The position numbers and the translations under genes are program-made. Shown here piece after piece: positions 17,067-25,832 of a DNA stretch of 64,000 nucleotides. Source of the stretch: Vibrio chagasii. Its GTDB lineage: Bacteria > Pseudomonadota > Gammaproteobacteria > Enterobacterales > Vibrionaceae. Location: assembly GCF_002954585.1 (NCBI RefSeq), contig NZ_MSCI01000002.1:2210089-2274088 (forward strand), written 5' to 3'. Each line of letters begins with the position of its first letter. Within the stretch, counting starts at the first letter, position 1. The notes below the pieces were generated by a model. That model ran no database searches and had not been told where the DNA came from. It saw only the letters and a list, made by a program, of their open reading frames with translations.

Positions 17067-17762
17067 ATGTACTCAATTGAACCTATTGGCTTTATAGAGT
17101 CTCCCTATAAAGAGAAGTTCGCGGTACCAAGGCAGCCTAGATTGGTGCCGACATCAACCTCTAGAGTAAGGCTTGTAGACGCGGCAAACTGTCTAGAGTC
17201 GGTTCGCAACATCGAGCAATTCAGCCATGTGTGGCTCCTATTTCTGTTCGACAAAAACCTTGAAGCAGGCTGGAAGCCGACAGTGAGGCCACCTCGACTG
17301 GGTGGTAATGAACGCATTGGGGTTTTTGCATCTCGTGCCACATTCAGGCCCAATGGAATTGGCATGTCTGCGGTTGAGTTAAAAGGCGTATCTCAAGATA
17401 AAGGGCAAACTTGGCTAGACCTTGGCAGTGTCGATTTAGTCAACGGGACACCAATTATCGACATCAAGCCTTACATCCCCTACTCCGATTCCATTCCGGA
17501 TGCACAGGGAGGGTTTGCAGCCGAAGAGCCAGAGGTGTTAGAGGTTAACTTTTCACAGCAGGCACAAAACAAGCTGGCACAGCATCCGCAAGCGCGTCAT
17601 ATTATTCAGGTGATCAAAGAGGTATTAGGCCAAGATCCTCGTCCTGCCTATAAGAAAGGCAAGCCAGACAACAAGGAATATGCGGTAAATTTGTTCGATC
17701 TTAACGTGAAATTCGTTGTTGAGGCGTTTTTCATCAATGTAACTGACATTGAACGCTTTTGA
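17067..17762 (+). CDS. trmO: tRNA (adenine(37)-N6)-methyltransferase TrmO
   Basis: TrmO (YaeB/TsaA) methylates threonylcarbamoyl-adenosine 37 of tRNAThr, using SAM bound on a distinctive beta-barrel. Typical segments: IGFIESPYKEKFAVPRQP, FSHVWLLFLF, RPPRLGGNERIGVFASRA and FRPNGIGMSAVEL. Length is 231 aa, against 235 in E. coli. It sits next to proS, as in E. coli. The ribosome binding site is weak. Confidence 0.94.
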   Translation: MYSIEPIGFIESPYKEKFAVPRQPRLVPTSTSRVRLVDAANCLESVRNIEQFSHVWLLFLFDKNLEAGWKPTVRPPRLGGNERIGVFASRATFRPNGIGMSAVELKGVSQDKGQTWLDLGSVDLVNGTPIIDIKPYIPYSDSIPDAQGGFAAEEPEVLEVNFSQQAQNKLAQHPQARHIIQVIKEVLGQDPRPAYKKGKPDNKEYAVNLFDLNVKFVVEAFFINVTDIERF

Positions 17763-17863
17763 GATCCCAAATAGGCTGATATTATATGCGGCTATATCGG
17801 ATTTGCTGCTGCCTATAGCGGCAGTAAGTTTACTTTTATTAATGATGAAACGGATACCATAGA

Positions 17864-19582
17864 ATGCGTACCAGTAACTATCTTCTTTCTACTCTGAAAG
17901 AGACTCCAAACGACGCAGAAGTTATCAGCCACCAGCTGATGCTACGTGCAGGTATGATCCGTAAGCTAGCTTCAGGTTTATACACTTGGCTACCTACCGG
18001 TCTGCGTGTACTGCGTAAAGTCGAAAACATCGTTCGCCAAGAGATCGATAATGCAGGTGCAGTTGAGACTTTAATGCCCGTAGTGCAGCCGTTTGAGCTA
18101 TGGGAAGAGACTGGTCGTAGCGAAAAAATGGGCCCAGAACTACTGCGCTTTACTGACCGTCATTCTCGTCCGTTTGTTCTTAGCCCAACAGCTGAAGAAG
18201 TAATCACTAGCCTAGTTCGTAACGAAGTAAACTCGTACAAACAGCTACCACTGAACTTGTACCAAATTCAAACTAAGTTCCGTGATGAGCGTCGTCCACG
18301 TTTCGGAGTTATGCGTGCTCGTGAATTCTCTATGATGGATGCGTACAGCTTCGACATCGACAAAGAAGGCCTAGAAAAGTCTTACCAAGCGATGCACGAT
18401 GCTTACTGTAATGCATTCGACCGCATGGGTCTTGAGTACCGTCCAGTACTAGCAGACTCAGGCGCTATCGGTGGTAGTGGTTCTCAAGAGTTCCACGTAC
18501 TAGCGGAAAGCGGCGAAGACCTAATCGCATTCTCTACAGAATCTGATTACGCAGCAAACATCGAGAAAGCGGAAGCACTAGCTCCAACTGAAGAAGCTGC
18601 TGCACCAACTCAAGAGATGGAACTGGTTGATACTCCAAACGCGAAAACTATCGCAGAATTGGTAGAGCAACACGGTCTAGCAATCGAGAAAACAGTTAAA
18701 ACTCTATTCGTTAAAGCTTCTGATGAAGTAGATGCAGACATCATTGCTCTAATCATCCGTGGCGACCACGAACTGAACGAAGTGAAAGCGGAAAACCTTC
18801 CACAAGTTGCTTCTCCACTAGAGATGGCTTCTGAAGAAGAAATTCGTGCACTCGTTGGCGCTGGCCCAGGTTCACTTGGTCCTGTAGGGCTAGAGCTACC
18901 ATTCATCGTTGACCGCTCTGTTGCTGTAATGAGCGACTTTGGCGCGGGTGCAAACGTAGATGGTAAGCACTACTTCGGTATCAACTGGGGTCGTGACGTT
19001 GAGCTTGCTCAAGTGGAAGACCTACGTAAGGTAATCGAAGGCGACCTAAGCCCATGTGGTAAAGGTACACTTCAGCTTAAACGTGGTATCGAAGTTGGTC
19101 ATATCTTCCAACTAGGTAACGTTTACTCACAAGCGATGAACTGTGGCGTGCTTGGTCCTGACGGTAAGAACGTTATCCTAGAGATGGGTTGTTACGGTAT
19201 CGGTGTATCACGTGTTGTTGCTTCTGCAATCGAGCAGAACCATGACAAATACGGCATCATCTGGCCAGACGCACTAGCACCTTTCCAAGTTGCTATCGTT
19301 CCTATGAACATGCACAAGTCTGAAGAAGTTAAAGAAGCGGCTGAGAAGCTATACGCTGAACTAACAGCTATGGGTATCGAAGTACTATTCGATGACCGTA
19401 AAGAGCGTCCAGGTGTAATGTTCTCTGACATCGAGCTAATTGGTATCCCTCACACTATCGTGATCGGCGACCGTTCAATGAAAGAAGGTAACTTCGAATA
19501 TAAGAACCGTCGTGCTGGTACTAAAGAAGCTGTTGCTATCGATTCAATCGTTGAACACGTTACTTCTCAATTTGCTAAATAA
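17864..19582 (+). CDS. proS: Prolyl-tRNA synthetase
   Basis: A class II synthetase, 572 aa as in E. coli. Motif 1-2 regions (MRTSNYLLSTLKETPNDAEV; TKFRDERRPRFGVMRAREF) and motif 3 (GCYGIGVSRVVASAIEQN) are clear. Residues about 225-405 form the INS editing domain (YbaK-like, with ALIIRGDHELNEVKAEN and GAGPGSLGPVGL), which clears mischarged Ala-tRNAPro. The anticodon-binding domain is C-terminal (FDDRKERPGVMFSDIELIGI). Codon use is strongly biased, as expected for a highly expressed gene. Confidence 0.98.
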   Translation: MRTSNYLLSTLKETPNDAEVISHQLMLRAGMIRKLASGLYTWLPTGLRVLRKVENIVRQEIDNAGAVETLMPVVQPFELWEETGRSEKMGPELLRFTDRHSRPFVLSPTAEEVITSLVRNEVNSYKQLPLNLYQIQTKFRDERRPRFGVMRAREFSMMDAYSFDIDKEGLEKSYQAMHDAYCNAFDRMGLEYRPVLADSGAIGGSGSQEFHVLAESGEDLIAFSTESDYAANIEKAEALAPTEEAAAPTQEMELVDTPNAKTIAELVEQHGLAIEKTVKTLFVKASDEVDADIIALIIRGDHELNEVKAENLPQVASPLEMASEEEIRALVGAGPGSLGPVGLELPFIVDRSVAVMSDFGAGANVDGKHYFGINWGRDVELAQVEDLRKVIEGDLSPCGKGTLQLKRGIEVGHIFQLGNVYSQAMNCGVLGPDGKNVILEMGCYGIGVSRVVASAIEQNHDKYGIIWPDALAPFQVAIVPMNMHKSEEVKEAAEKLYAELTAMGIEVLFDDRKERPGVMFSDIELIGIPHTIVIGDRSMKEGNFEYKNRRAGTKEAVAIDSIVEHVTSQFAK

Positions 19583-19623
19583 GCAAACTCAGCAAAGTAT
19601 GTGATCTTGCAAAGCAAATAATA

Positions 19624-19651
19624 GAAGGCTGCCATCTGGCGGCCTTTTTTA
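19624..19651 (+). terminator. Terminator after proS
   Basis: AAGGCTGCC, four-base loop, GGCGGCC, then TTTTTT. Confidence 0.88.
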
Positions 19652-19784
19652 TTTCCCCTCTTCACCTTCACTCACTCTCTCATTTCTCGATAAAGTAAAT
19701 AACGTAAGTTAATCCCCGGTTCATCTTTAAATACGTATATTGGATTCATCAACTCATTAGACGCGTTTACCATTGGAGGTATCG

Positions 19785-20468
19785 ATGGATCTTAAAAGCT
19801 TACTTAACCAAGCACTTAAGTCAGATTTTGTTAAACAAGGCACTCAGAAACTCTCACAAAGCTCATCTGGCCTAAGCGGTCTTGCACAAGGCAGTAAAGG
19901 CAGCAGCAAAAGTACACTTGGTGCATTAGGTGCAGGAGCCGTTGGTGGCGGGTTGCTAGGAGCTCTCATGGGCTCAAAGAAAACCAAGAAGATTGGCAAG
20001 AAGGCCGTAGGTATTGGTGGAGCAGCTGCGCTTGGTGCATTGGCATACAAGGTATATAACGATTACCAAGCCAAACAAGGCACACCAGATTCATCTCCGC
20101 AAGCCACTTTCAATGAGCAAGATGCTTGTCATAACCTACTTATTCTACGCTCTATGATTGCGGCTTCTAAAGCGGACGGTCATGTCGATGAGCAAGAGAT
20201 GGCTAAAATTGAGCAAGCCGTCGAAAACATGGGCGCGGATTATCAGCTGACTAAGTTAGTGTCTGAAGAGCTGCACAAACCGCTCGACCCAAGCGAAATC
20301 GCTCAACTCGCGAGTTCTCCGCAACAAGCCAGTGAAATCTACTTGGCTTCTTTGATTGTGGCCGACGAGCAGAACTTCATGGAAAAGGCTTATCTCAAAG
20401 AGCTCGCCAAGCAACTCAACCTTGCAGATGAAGTGAAATACCAGCTGGAACAGCAAGTCGCGGGCTAG
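19785..20468 (+). CDS. DUF533 / TerB-like membrane-associated protein (YebE-like)
   Basis: A 227-residue protein in three parts. The N-terminus is Ser/Gly-rich. A Gly/Ala-rich hydrophobic stretch follows (about 45-90; GALGAGAVGGGLLGALMG and GGAAALGALAY). The C-terminal domain (about 110-225) is TerB-like, with LLILRSMIAASKADGHVDE and ASLIVADEQNFMEKAYLKEL. This is the DUF533/YebE architecture; in E. coli yebE belongs to envelope stress responses, but the molecular function is unknown. The start at 19785 has a GGAGGT ribosome binding site and the upstream in-frame ATG is rejected. Confidence 0.85.
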   Translation: MDLKSLLNQALKSDFVKQGTQKLSQSSSGLSGLAQGSKGSSKSTLGALGAGAVGGGLLGALMGSKKTKKIGKKAVGIGGAAALGALAYKVYNDYQAKQGTPDSSPQATFNEQDACHNLLILRSMIAASKADGHVDEQEMAKIEQAVENMGADYQLTKLVSEELHKPLDPSEIAQLASSPQQASEIYLASLIVADEQNFMEKAYLKELAKQLNLADEVKYQLEQQVAG

Positions 20469-20613
20469 TCGACCAGTCATTGGTTAACTGGTCACCTAAT
20501 AAAGTGAGATATTGAGCAAGGACAAACTAACTCTGATCTTCGTCAGATCCGCTTTGTTTTTGCTTATCTCTATGTGTATATTGAGATCAGTTATCATTTG
20601 GTTAGGTATAAAA

Positions 20614-20817
20614 ATGAAAGTATACGATTGTTGTGATTTGGTACGTGAACTGTACTCTCAAATTGGTAGTGGCGACCAAGGCTACATTCCTCAAGCAATC
20701 ACCTGCGCAGTAAAAACATTAAACGACCTTGCAGCAGATGAATCTCTTCCTAAAGAAGCTCGCGAACGCGCGGCATTTGCAGCTGCTAACCTACTCATCT
20801 CAGATTTCGAGGACTAA
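20614..20817 (+). CDS. yaeP: UPF0253 family protein YaeP
   Basis: A 67-residue protein matching E. coli YaeP: ELYSQIGSGDQGYIPQAI and ERAAFAAANLLISDFED are the conserved segments. All-helical, function unknown. The ATG at 20614 matches the family start; a longer in-frame reading from 20512 would begin at a non-ATG codon and add a hydrophobic tail foreign to the family. One base separates its stop from the next gene. Confidence 0.88.
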   Translation: MKVYDCCDLVRELYSQIGSGDQGYIPQAITCAVKTLNDLAADESLPKEARERAAFAAANLLISDFED

Positions 20818-20818
20818 T

Positions 20819-21010
20819 ATGAACCTCGCTAATTTTGAAAAGATGGATCCTGTTATGTTGATGAGCATCGTCAACATGAAGCTACGTGACGACTTCGGCG
20901 GAGATTTAGACCGAGTAGTGAACTTCTACGAAATCGACAAAGCAGCATTAATCGCTAAACTTGCCTCAGCGGGTTTTGAATATCTGCCAGAAGCAAAACA
21001 GTTTAGATAA
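20819..21010 (+). CDS. DUF4250 family protein
   Basis: A 63-residue protein (MNLANFEKMDPVMLMSIVNM, then KLRDDFGGDLDRVVNFYEID) of the DUF4250 family. It looks like a small helix-turn-helix or UBA-like helical bundle, with no known function. GAGGAC at the end of yaeP serves as ribosome binding site, and the one-base gap implies coupling. A terminator follows within 30 bases, so yaeP-DUF4250 is a short operon. Confidence 0.85.
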   Translation: MNLANFEKMDPVMLMSIVNMKLRDDFGGDLDRVVNFYEIDKAALIAKLASAGFEYLPEAKQFR

Positions 21011-21035
21011 TGATGTAAATTCAGATTGATAGATA

Positions 21036-21063
21036 AAGGCCAACCCGATGTTGGTCTTTTTTA
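21036..21063 (+). terminator. Terminator after DUF4250 gene
   Basis: AAAGGCCAAC, five-base loop, GTTGGTC, then TTTTTT. Confidence 0.88.
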
Positions 21064-21238
21064 TAGATGTAAGTTTCAACCAACACAGCCTTCAGAATAT
21101 AAATTATCTCCTCCTTACTCTCTTTTTATATCTTAGACTCTAAGAACGCGCCTTGAATCGTAGCGTGTAGTTGTATAGTCTACCTCAAATAGCAAATAAT
21201 AAATCATCAACCAACTTGATGATCGCGAAGGATTAACA

Positions 21239-21565
21239 ATGAAAAGACTCGGACTTTTAACAGTGTTTACTGCAGCTCTTACAGCGGGTTGCGCTTCAAA
21301 TACTCAGCAAGACAATTTTCGTGAAGCCTCTTTTGAGCTGTGTAATACCGAAGTCGATATTTACTCTGTAAGCCATGATGAGAGAGTACGTATCGTCTGT
21401 TCTGATGGCTCTAAATTCGCTTTAAACAGCGAAGATACACTAGAAGTGATGCGCGAAATCAACATCGATTACTGTGATGGCGAAGGCCTAGGTAAATTTA
21501 ACGAAAGCCGTAATTACTACTCGTTCAAGTGTAAATCAGGCACCCTACTTAGCATCAAAAAGTAG
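21239..21565 (+). CDS. Small secreted lipoprotein, unknown family
   Basis: A 108-residue protein with a lipoprotein signal peptide (lipobox LTAGC, Cys18). The mature domain has four cysteines (ELCNTEV, RIVCSDGS, DYCDGEG, SFKCKSG), which could form two disulfides in the periplasm. The two C-x-D/S-G-x segments suggest an internally repeated fold. I do not recognise the family and assign no function. AAGGATT lies upstream, and a terminator follows. Confidence 0.78.
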   Translation: MKRLGLLTVFTAALTAGCASNTQQDNFREASFELCNTEVDIYSVSHDERVRIVCSDGSKFALNSEDTLEVMREINIDYCDGEGLGKFNESRNYYSFKCKSGTLLSIKK

Positions 21566-21584
21566 AACCAACACAAAAAAATAC

Positions 21585-21616
21585 AAAGGGTTAATGTGAA
21601 AGCATTAGCCCTTTTT
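21585..21616 (+). terminator. Terminator after the lipoprotein gene
   Basis: AAAGGGTTAATG, six-base loop, CATTAGCCCTTTTT. Confidence 0.85.
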
Positions 21617-21654
21617 AGTGCCTGCCTTTCTCTGCTCTCAAAACCACCAGATAC

Positions 21655-21684
21655 AAAAAAGGCCCCTATTAAAGGAGCCTCTAG
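21655..21684 (-). terminator. Distal terminator downstream of glyA
   Basis: Minus strand AGGCTCC, seven-base loop, GGGGCCT with a wobble pair, then TTTTTT. It lies beyond the first terminator and ERIC-like copy A, so it is a second, backup terminator for glyA. Confidence 0.7.
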
Positions 21685-21707
21685 TATCATCATTTTTCAA
21701 AGTAGAT

Positions 21708-21784
21708 GAGCGAAGTTCAAGGAGCTCACACGGAGTTTGCGCTAGCAAATCAGTATGTGCGACACAGAAATTCGTTCACGCTCT
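21708..21784. repeat. ERIC-like imperfect palindrome, copy A
   Basis: About 77 bases with nested inverted repeats: outer GAGCGAA against TTCGTTCACGCTC, and inner TTTGC-GCTA-GCAAA. It shares the blocks GTTCAAGG, CGGAGTTT and GACACAGAAATT with copy B 60 bases away, but the stem bases differ in a paired manner. Layout and the GGAG-YTTRC...GYAAR core resemble ERIC/IRU elements of enterics and vibrios; the family name is an inference. Confidence 0.6.
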
Positions 21785-21803
21785 AAGCATTTCTATACCA
21801 ATA

Positions 21804-21830
21804 AAAAAGGCTCCCTACAGGAGCCTTTCA
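21804..21830 (-). terminator. Proximal terminator downstream of glyA
   Basis: Minus strand AAGGCTCC, four-base loop, GGGAGCC, then TTTTTT. Confidence 0.85.
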
Positions 21831-21845
21831 AATCGTATTTTTCAA

Positions 21846-21927
21846 TCAAATAGCTTTAGTTCAAGGAAAAGGCGCGGAGTTTACGAGTGTAAATGAGCAC
21901 CTTTGACACAGAAATTAAGCTATTTGA
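21846..21927. repeat. ERIC-like imperfect palindrome, copy B
   Basis: 82 bases with perfect 11-base inverted ends (TCAAATAGCTT and AAGCTATTTGA), a middle stem AAAGGCGC/GCACCTTT, and an inner hairpin TTTAC-GAGT-GTAAA. It begins 11 bases downstream of the glyA stop, so it is transcribed in the glyA 3' UTR. Same family as copy A. Confidence 0.65.
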
Positions 21928-21937
21928 GCCAGAAAAA

Positions 21938-23188
21938 TTAAGCGTAAACCGGTAGACGCTTACAGATTTCTAAAACTTTTGCTTTTGTCGCTTCGATAAC
22001 AGACTCATCACCCATGTTATCTAGGATGTCACAGATCCAACCTGCTAGCTCTTTCGCGTCTGCTTCTGAGAAACCGCGACGAGTGATAGAAGGAGAACCG
22101 ATACGGATACCTGACGTTACAAACGGGCTGCGTGGGTCGTTTGGTACTGAGTTCTTGTTTACTGTGATGTTTGCTGCACCTAGTGCTGCATCTGCTTCTT
22201 TACCTGTGATGTCTTTGTTGATTAGGTCAACTAGGAACAGGTGGTTCTCTGTAGAACCTGAAACGATGTTGTAACCACGCTCAAGGAATTCAGCAACCAT
22301 TGCTTTTGCGTTAGCAACTACGCGTGCTTGGTACTCTTTGAATTCTGGCTCAAGTGCTTCTTTGAACGCTACTGCTTTACCAGCGATAACGTGCATTAGA
22401 GGACCACCTTGGCCGCCAGGGAATACTGCTGAGTTCAGCTTCTTGTAAAGATCTTCGCCTTCGTTAGAAAGGATTAGACCGCCACGTGGGCCAGCTAGCG
22501 TTTTGTGCGTTGTTGTTGTAACAACGTGCGCGTGTGGAACTGGGTTCGGGTAAACACCTGCCGCGATTAGGCCAGCTACGTGAGCCATATCTACGAATAG
22601 GTAAGCACCTACTTTGTCCGCGATTTCACGCATGCGCTTCCAATCACAGATTTGAGAGTAAGCAGAGAAACCACCGATGATCATCTTAGGCTTGTTCTCG
22701 ATAGCCAGCTTTTCCATCTCTTCGTAATCGATTTGACCTGCTTCGTCGATACCGTAAGGGATGATGTTGTAAAGCTTACCAGAGAAGTTTACTGGAGAAC
22801 CGTGAGTTAGGTGGCCACCGTGCGCTAGGCTCATGCCTAGAACTGTGTCGCCTGCATTCAGTAGCGCCATGTATACAGCGTTGTTTGCTTGAGAACCTGA
22901 GTGAGGCTGTACGTTTGCGTACTCAGCACCAAACAGCTCACATGCACGTTCAATTGCTAGAGTTTCAACTTTGTCTACGTACTCACAACCGCCGTAGTAA
23001 CGCTTGCCTGGGTAGCCTTCAGCGTATTTGTTTGTTAGCTGAGAACCTTGAGCTTCCATTACACGTGGACTTGTGTAGTTTTCTGAAGCGATAAGTTCGA
23101 TATGCTCTTCCTGACGAAGAGTTTCTTCTTGGATAGCTGCGAATAGATCCGCATCGTAATCAGCAATGTTCATGTCACGCTTAAGCAT
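21938..23188 (-). CDS. glyA: Serine hydroxymethyltransferase
   Basis: GlyA converts serine and tetrahydrofolate to glycine and 5,10-methylene-THF, the main one-carbon source. It is a 416-residue PLP enzyme (417 in E. coli); the PLP lysine motif VVTTTTHKTLAGPRGG is intact and the N-terminus MLKRDMNIADYD matches. AGGAGATACAG precedes the ATG. A perfect PurR-type operator lies about 60 bases upstream, linking it to purine supply. The GcvA/GcvB glycine regulators are encoded near 49 kb. Transcription ends in a double terminator interleaved with ERIC-like palindromes. Confidence 0.98.
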   Translation of the reverse strand: MLKRDMNIADYDADLFAAIQEETLRQEEHIELIASENYTSPRVMEAQGSQLTNKYAEGYPGKRYYGGCEYVDKVETLAIERACELFGAEYANVQPHSGSQANNAVYMALLNAGDTVLGMSLAHGGHLTHGSPVNFSGKLYNIIPYGIDEAGQIDYEEMEKLAIENKPKMIIGGFSAYSQICDWKRMREIADKVGAYLFVDMAHVAGLIAAGVYPNPVPHAHVVTTTTHKTLAGPRGGLILSNEGEDLYKKLNSAVFPGGQGGPLMHVIAGKAVAFKEALEPEFKEYQARVVANAKAMVAEFLERGYNIVSGSTENHLFLVDLINKDITGKEADAALGAANITVNKNSVPNDPRSPFVTSGIRIGSPSITRRGFSEADAKELAGWICDILDNMGDESVIEATKAKVLEICKRLPVYA

Positions 23189-23245
23189 CTGTATCTCCTG
23201 ACTCAGATTGTACTGAAAGTTTCAAAAAAACCACACAACGACCGA

Positions 23246-23261
23246 AAGCAAACGTTTCCGT
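23246..23261. promoter_or_regulatory. PurR operator upstream of glyA
   Basis: AAGCAAACGTTTCCGT matches the PurR consensus ANGCAANCGNTTNCNT at every defined position and lies 58-73 bases before the glyA ATG. glyA is a known PurR target in enteric bacteria. Confidence 0.8.
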
Positions 23262-23535
23262 CACCGTTTTGATGTGACGCATTCTACATAATTTGATCTA
23301 GGTCATAAAGAGCTAATTGCAATTTTATCATGCAGTTTTTTCATAATCACAAATAAGATTCATCATGGTTATCGGGCTTATCCAACCAAAGATGCCCCTT
23401 ACTGTCAATTTTACGATTTACACCCTGTAAAACGCAGATTACATAGGTTTACCTTAATTTTGCCCCTCTAGCTACCGAAAGCTTAAGTTTTTAACTACTA
23501 TGCACGCCTTTATTGATTAGGTAATTATTAAAACG
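23262..23535. other. Intergenic region between glyA and the YitT gene
   Basis: Divergent promoter region. Apart from the PurR box at its glyA end I see no further ORF, operator or terminator that I can support. Confidence 0.4.
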
Positions 23536-24138
23536 ATGGAAAAACACTCACGTAAAGAAGATTGGATTGCAGTGCTGACGGGCACGTTTTTAGTAGCGTT
23601 AGGCGTCTTCTTTTTACAGTCTGCGAATCTGCTTACCGGAGGCACTACTGGTCTGGCTCTACTGTTGAGTCAATTTTTGCCTGTAACCTTTGGTATTTTA
23701 TACTTTGCCGCTAACTGTCCATTCTATCTATTGGCGTGGAAACGTTTTGGTCGCAGCTTTGCGATCAGCAGTGCGATTTCCGGCGCTTTAGTGTCTGTGT
23801 TTGCCGATCATTTATACTTGGTTATTTCGCTCGAAGTTCATAACGAGATCTACTGTGCCGTTGCCGGTGGTTTATTGATGGGCTTGGGTATGCTGATTCT
23901 GTTCCGCCATCGTTCTAGCCTGGGTGGCTTCAACGTCTTGTGTCTGTTTATCCAAGATCGCTACGGCATCTCAGTGGGTAAAACTCAAATGGCGATCGAC
24001 GCATGTATTCTGTTTGCCTCGTTCTTCTTTGTATCGCCTTGGGTGATTGCAGTGTCAGTGCTAGGTACAGCGGTATTGAATATCGTGCTAGCGATGAATC
24101 ACAAGCCAACGCGCTATTCTGTGAACTACGCGTCTTAA
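23536..24138 (+). CDS. YitT family membrane protein
   Basis: A 200-residue integral membrane protein with five or six hydrophobic helices. LTGTFLVALGVFFLQSANLL and TGGTTGLALLLSQ form the repeated half-module of the YitT/DUF161 family; FRHRSSLGGFNVLCLFIQ is also typical. Members are putative transporters without an assigned substrate. Unlike Bacillus YitT it lacks the C-terminal DUF2179 domain. No clear ribosome binding site is seen at the ATG. A terminator-like hairpin follows. Confidence 0.88.
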   Translation: MEKHSRKEDWIAVLTGTFLVALGVFFLQSANLLTGGTTGLALLLSQFLPVTFGILYFAANCPFYLLAWKRFGRSFAISSAISGALVSVFADHLYLVISLEVHNEIYCAVAGGLLMGLGMLILFRHRSSLGGFNVLCLFIQDRYGISVGKTQMAIDACILFASFFFVSPWVIAVSVLGTAVLNIVLAMNHKPTRYSVNYAS

Positions 24139-24161
24139 TACCAGCTATCCAATCAATGAAT

Positions 24162-24205
24162 TACTAGCTGTTTTTCATAACGAAAACAGCTAGTATTTAG
24201 CTTTT
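24162..24205 (+). terminator. Terminator after the YitT gene
   Basis: ACTAGCTGTTTT, seven-base loop, AAAACAGCTAGT, then a T-rich tail. Confidence 0.7.
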
Positions 24206-24226
24206 ACAAGCTACCCCTCTTTCGTT

Positions 24227-25744
24227 ATGCAAGATTACCTCGCCAACGCCAAAGACACTCAAACCTCGATCTTCATTGAAGGTTTAGAATTCAACCCAGC
24301 GACACGTGTCTTGAGTTGCAACGAGCAGGTCATCGATTTAGAACCTCGTTCTATCGAGTTACTTGAGCTCTTTCTCACGAGCGTCGGAGAACCATTAGCG
24401 GCAAAGCAAATCATCGCAACGGTTTGGCAAAGTAATTTCATCTCCAAAAACGTACTCACCAATCGAATCAGCACACTTCGCTCGGTACTACAAAAGCACT
24501 TGCCAGAGAGTGACGCTACCAAGATTTTGGTCACTTATCCGCGTAAAGGCTATTTCCTAAGCCCTAGTTCGGTCAGCTTATCTAACACAGCACCTGAAAC
24601 AACAGAAACAGTTTTAGAAACAGAACAACCTAAAGCGCGAAAAACTCCGACGCTAGTGACCTCTGTTCTTCTATTAACGACTTTGGTGTTACTGATCACA
24701 ACAGCAAGCTTGGGCTATATGTTTTGGCAATCGTCGAATCATGCCTCTGAGGTTGAACGAGAACAGAGGTTAATTCCTAAGGTTGAGCTGCTACTCAATC
24801 GCATCAATGCGGTCGGTGACAACGCAAGACATTATCGCAAGATGGTTAAAGCTCTGTTGCTTCAACAACAAATTGAGTACGCCTATACCGATTTAGCCAA
24901 CCAAGATGCCCCGAGTTACTTCTTAGACCCAATAGATAGCTCTCCTTTCTTCCCTGGTGCAAAGAACATGCGTACCAGTGACTATCTGCTTAATATCCAG
25001 CTGAAGGACCAAGAGGTAGACAAACGACTCGCAGCCAAGGTCAGCCTTATCTACCCGAGCTCAGGTAAGCTTGCCTTTCGTGGCGTTTATTCTATTGAGA
25101 TAGACAACCTCAGCGAGAGCTTGATGGAGATTAACCAAGAGCTTGCGAGCTACTTTGCTCTGCCTGCTCCTCTCTCTCCAGAATGGTCTGTCGATAATCA
25201 CACATTAAGTGCTCTATTGAATGACACGACTATCGATCTTGATAGCGAGCCACTCAACGTGATGACATCAACGCTGATCGCTCGACAGCTAGCGCTATTT
25301 GAAACCGACCACCAGCGACTGATTCGATTTACTAGCCTAGTGCAAACCCGCTTTAAGCTGATTCCAGACGAACTTAAACTGTGGCTGGGAATTATTCATT
25401 TCAAGTTGAGAGATCTGCAAACTTCGAAGGAATTCTTAACCAACACCGCAGGGAACTCGACTATCGAAAATGCTCTGGTTTATATGGTGGTATCTCACAT
25501 CGCTTATAAGCAAGGAGATATGGATAAGTTTCGCCTCAACTATATGGAGTCTTTGGTTGCCTTACTACGAGTCGTTCCATCGGAAGAACTGTTTGCTCGC
25601 TTGTCCAAGCCAGAGTCAAAATCGACCTGTCTTCAGCCTTGGAAAAATCTAAAACTCAGTGTCAAAGAACCGCTGATCATCAAGCAGTGGGAGAATCTAA
25701 TGCTAAATTACTGTACCGCTGTCGGGCATCAACTATCGGAATAA
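24227..25744 (+). CDS. ToxR/CadC-type membrane-bound transcriptional regulator
   Basis: A 505-residue one-component regulator. Residues about 15-112 are an OmpR-type winged helix (IDLEPRSIELLELF, KNVLTNRISTLRSVL, VTYPRKGYFL). A Pro/Thr/Glu-rich linker follows, then one membrane span (about 142-166, LVTSVLLLTTLVLLITTASL). About 340 residues are periplasmic, with helical repeats and an ELWLG..HFKLRDLQTSKEFL segment resembling a TPR. This is the CadC/ToxR layout, but I do not recognise the sensor domain. The next gene, a lipoprotein, is on the same strand 146 bases downstream and is its likely partner or target (inference). Confidence 0.85.
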   Translation: MQDYLANAKDTQTSIFIEGLEFNPATRVLSCNEQVIDLEPRSIELLELFLTSVGEPLAAKQIIATVWQSNFISKNVLTNRISTLRSVLQKHLPESDATKILVTYPRKGYFLSPSSVSLSNTAPETTETVLETEQPKARKTPTLVTSVLLLTTLVLLITTASLGYMFWQSSNHASEVEREQRLIPKVELLLNRINAVGDNARHYRKMVKALLLQQQIEYAYTDLANQDAPSYFLDPIDSSPFFPGAKNMRTSDYLLNIQLKDQEVDKRLAAKVSLIYPSSGKLAFRGVYSIEIDNLSESLMEINQELASYFALPAPLSPEWSVDNHTLSALLNDTTIDLDSEPLNVMTSTLIARQLALFETDHQRLIRFTSLVQTRFKLIPDELKLWLGIIHFKLRDLQTSKEFLTNTAGNSTIENALVYMVVSHIAYKQGDMDKFRLNYMESLVALLRVVPSEELFARLSKPESKSTCLQPWKNLKLSVKEPLIIKQWENLMLNYCTAVGHQLSE

Positions 25745-25832
25745 AAATATAAAACTATTACTAACAAAAACTTAAATATAAATTAATATTTCATGTGTCT
25801 TCGTTTTTTGCCCTATAACCCCTCGTATCAAT

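Noticed and set aside
20512..20613. N-terminal extension of YaeP with a hydrophobic helix
   Set aside because: The family starts at 20614 and the extension begins at a non-ATG codon without conservation.
21618..21896. 92-codon ORF across the ERIC-like repeats
   Set aside because: It runs through two palindromes and two terminators; the reading frame is a by-product of the repeats.
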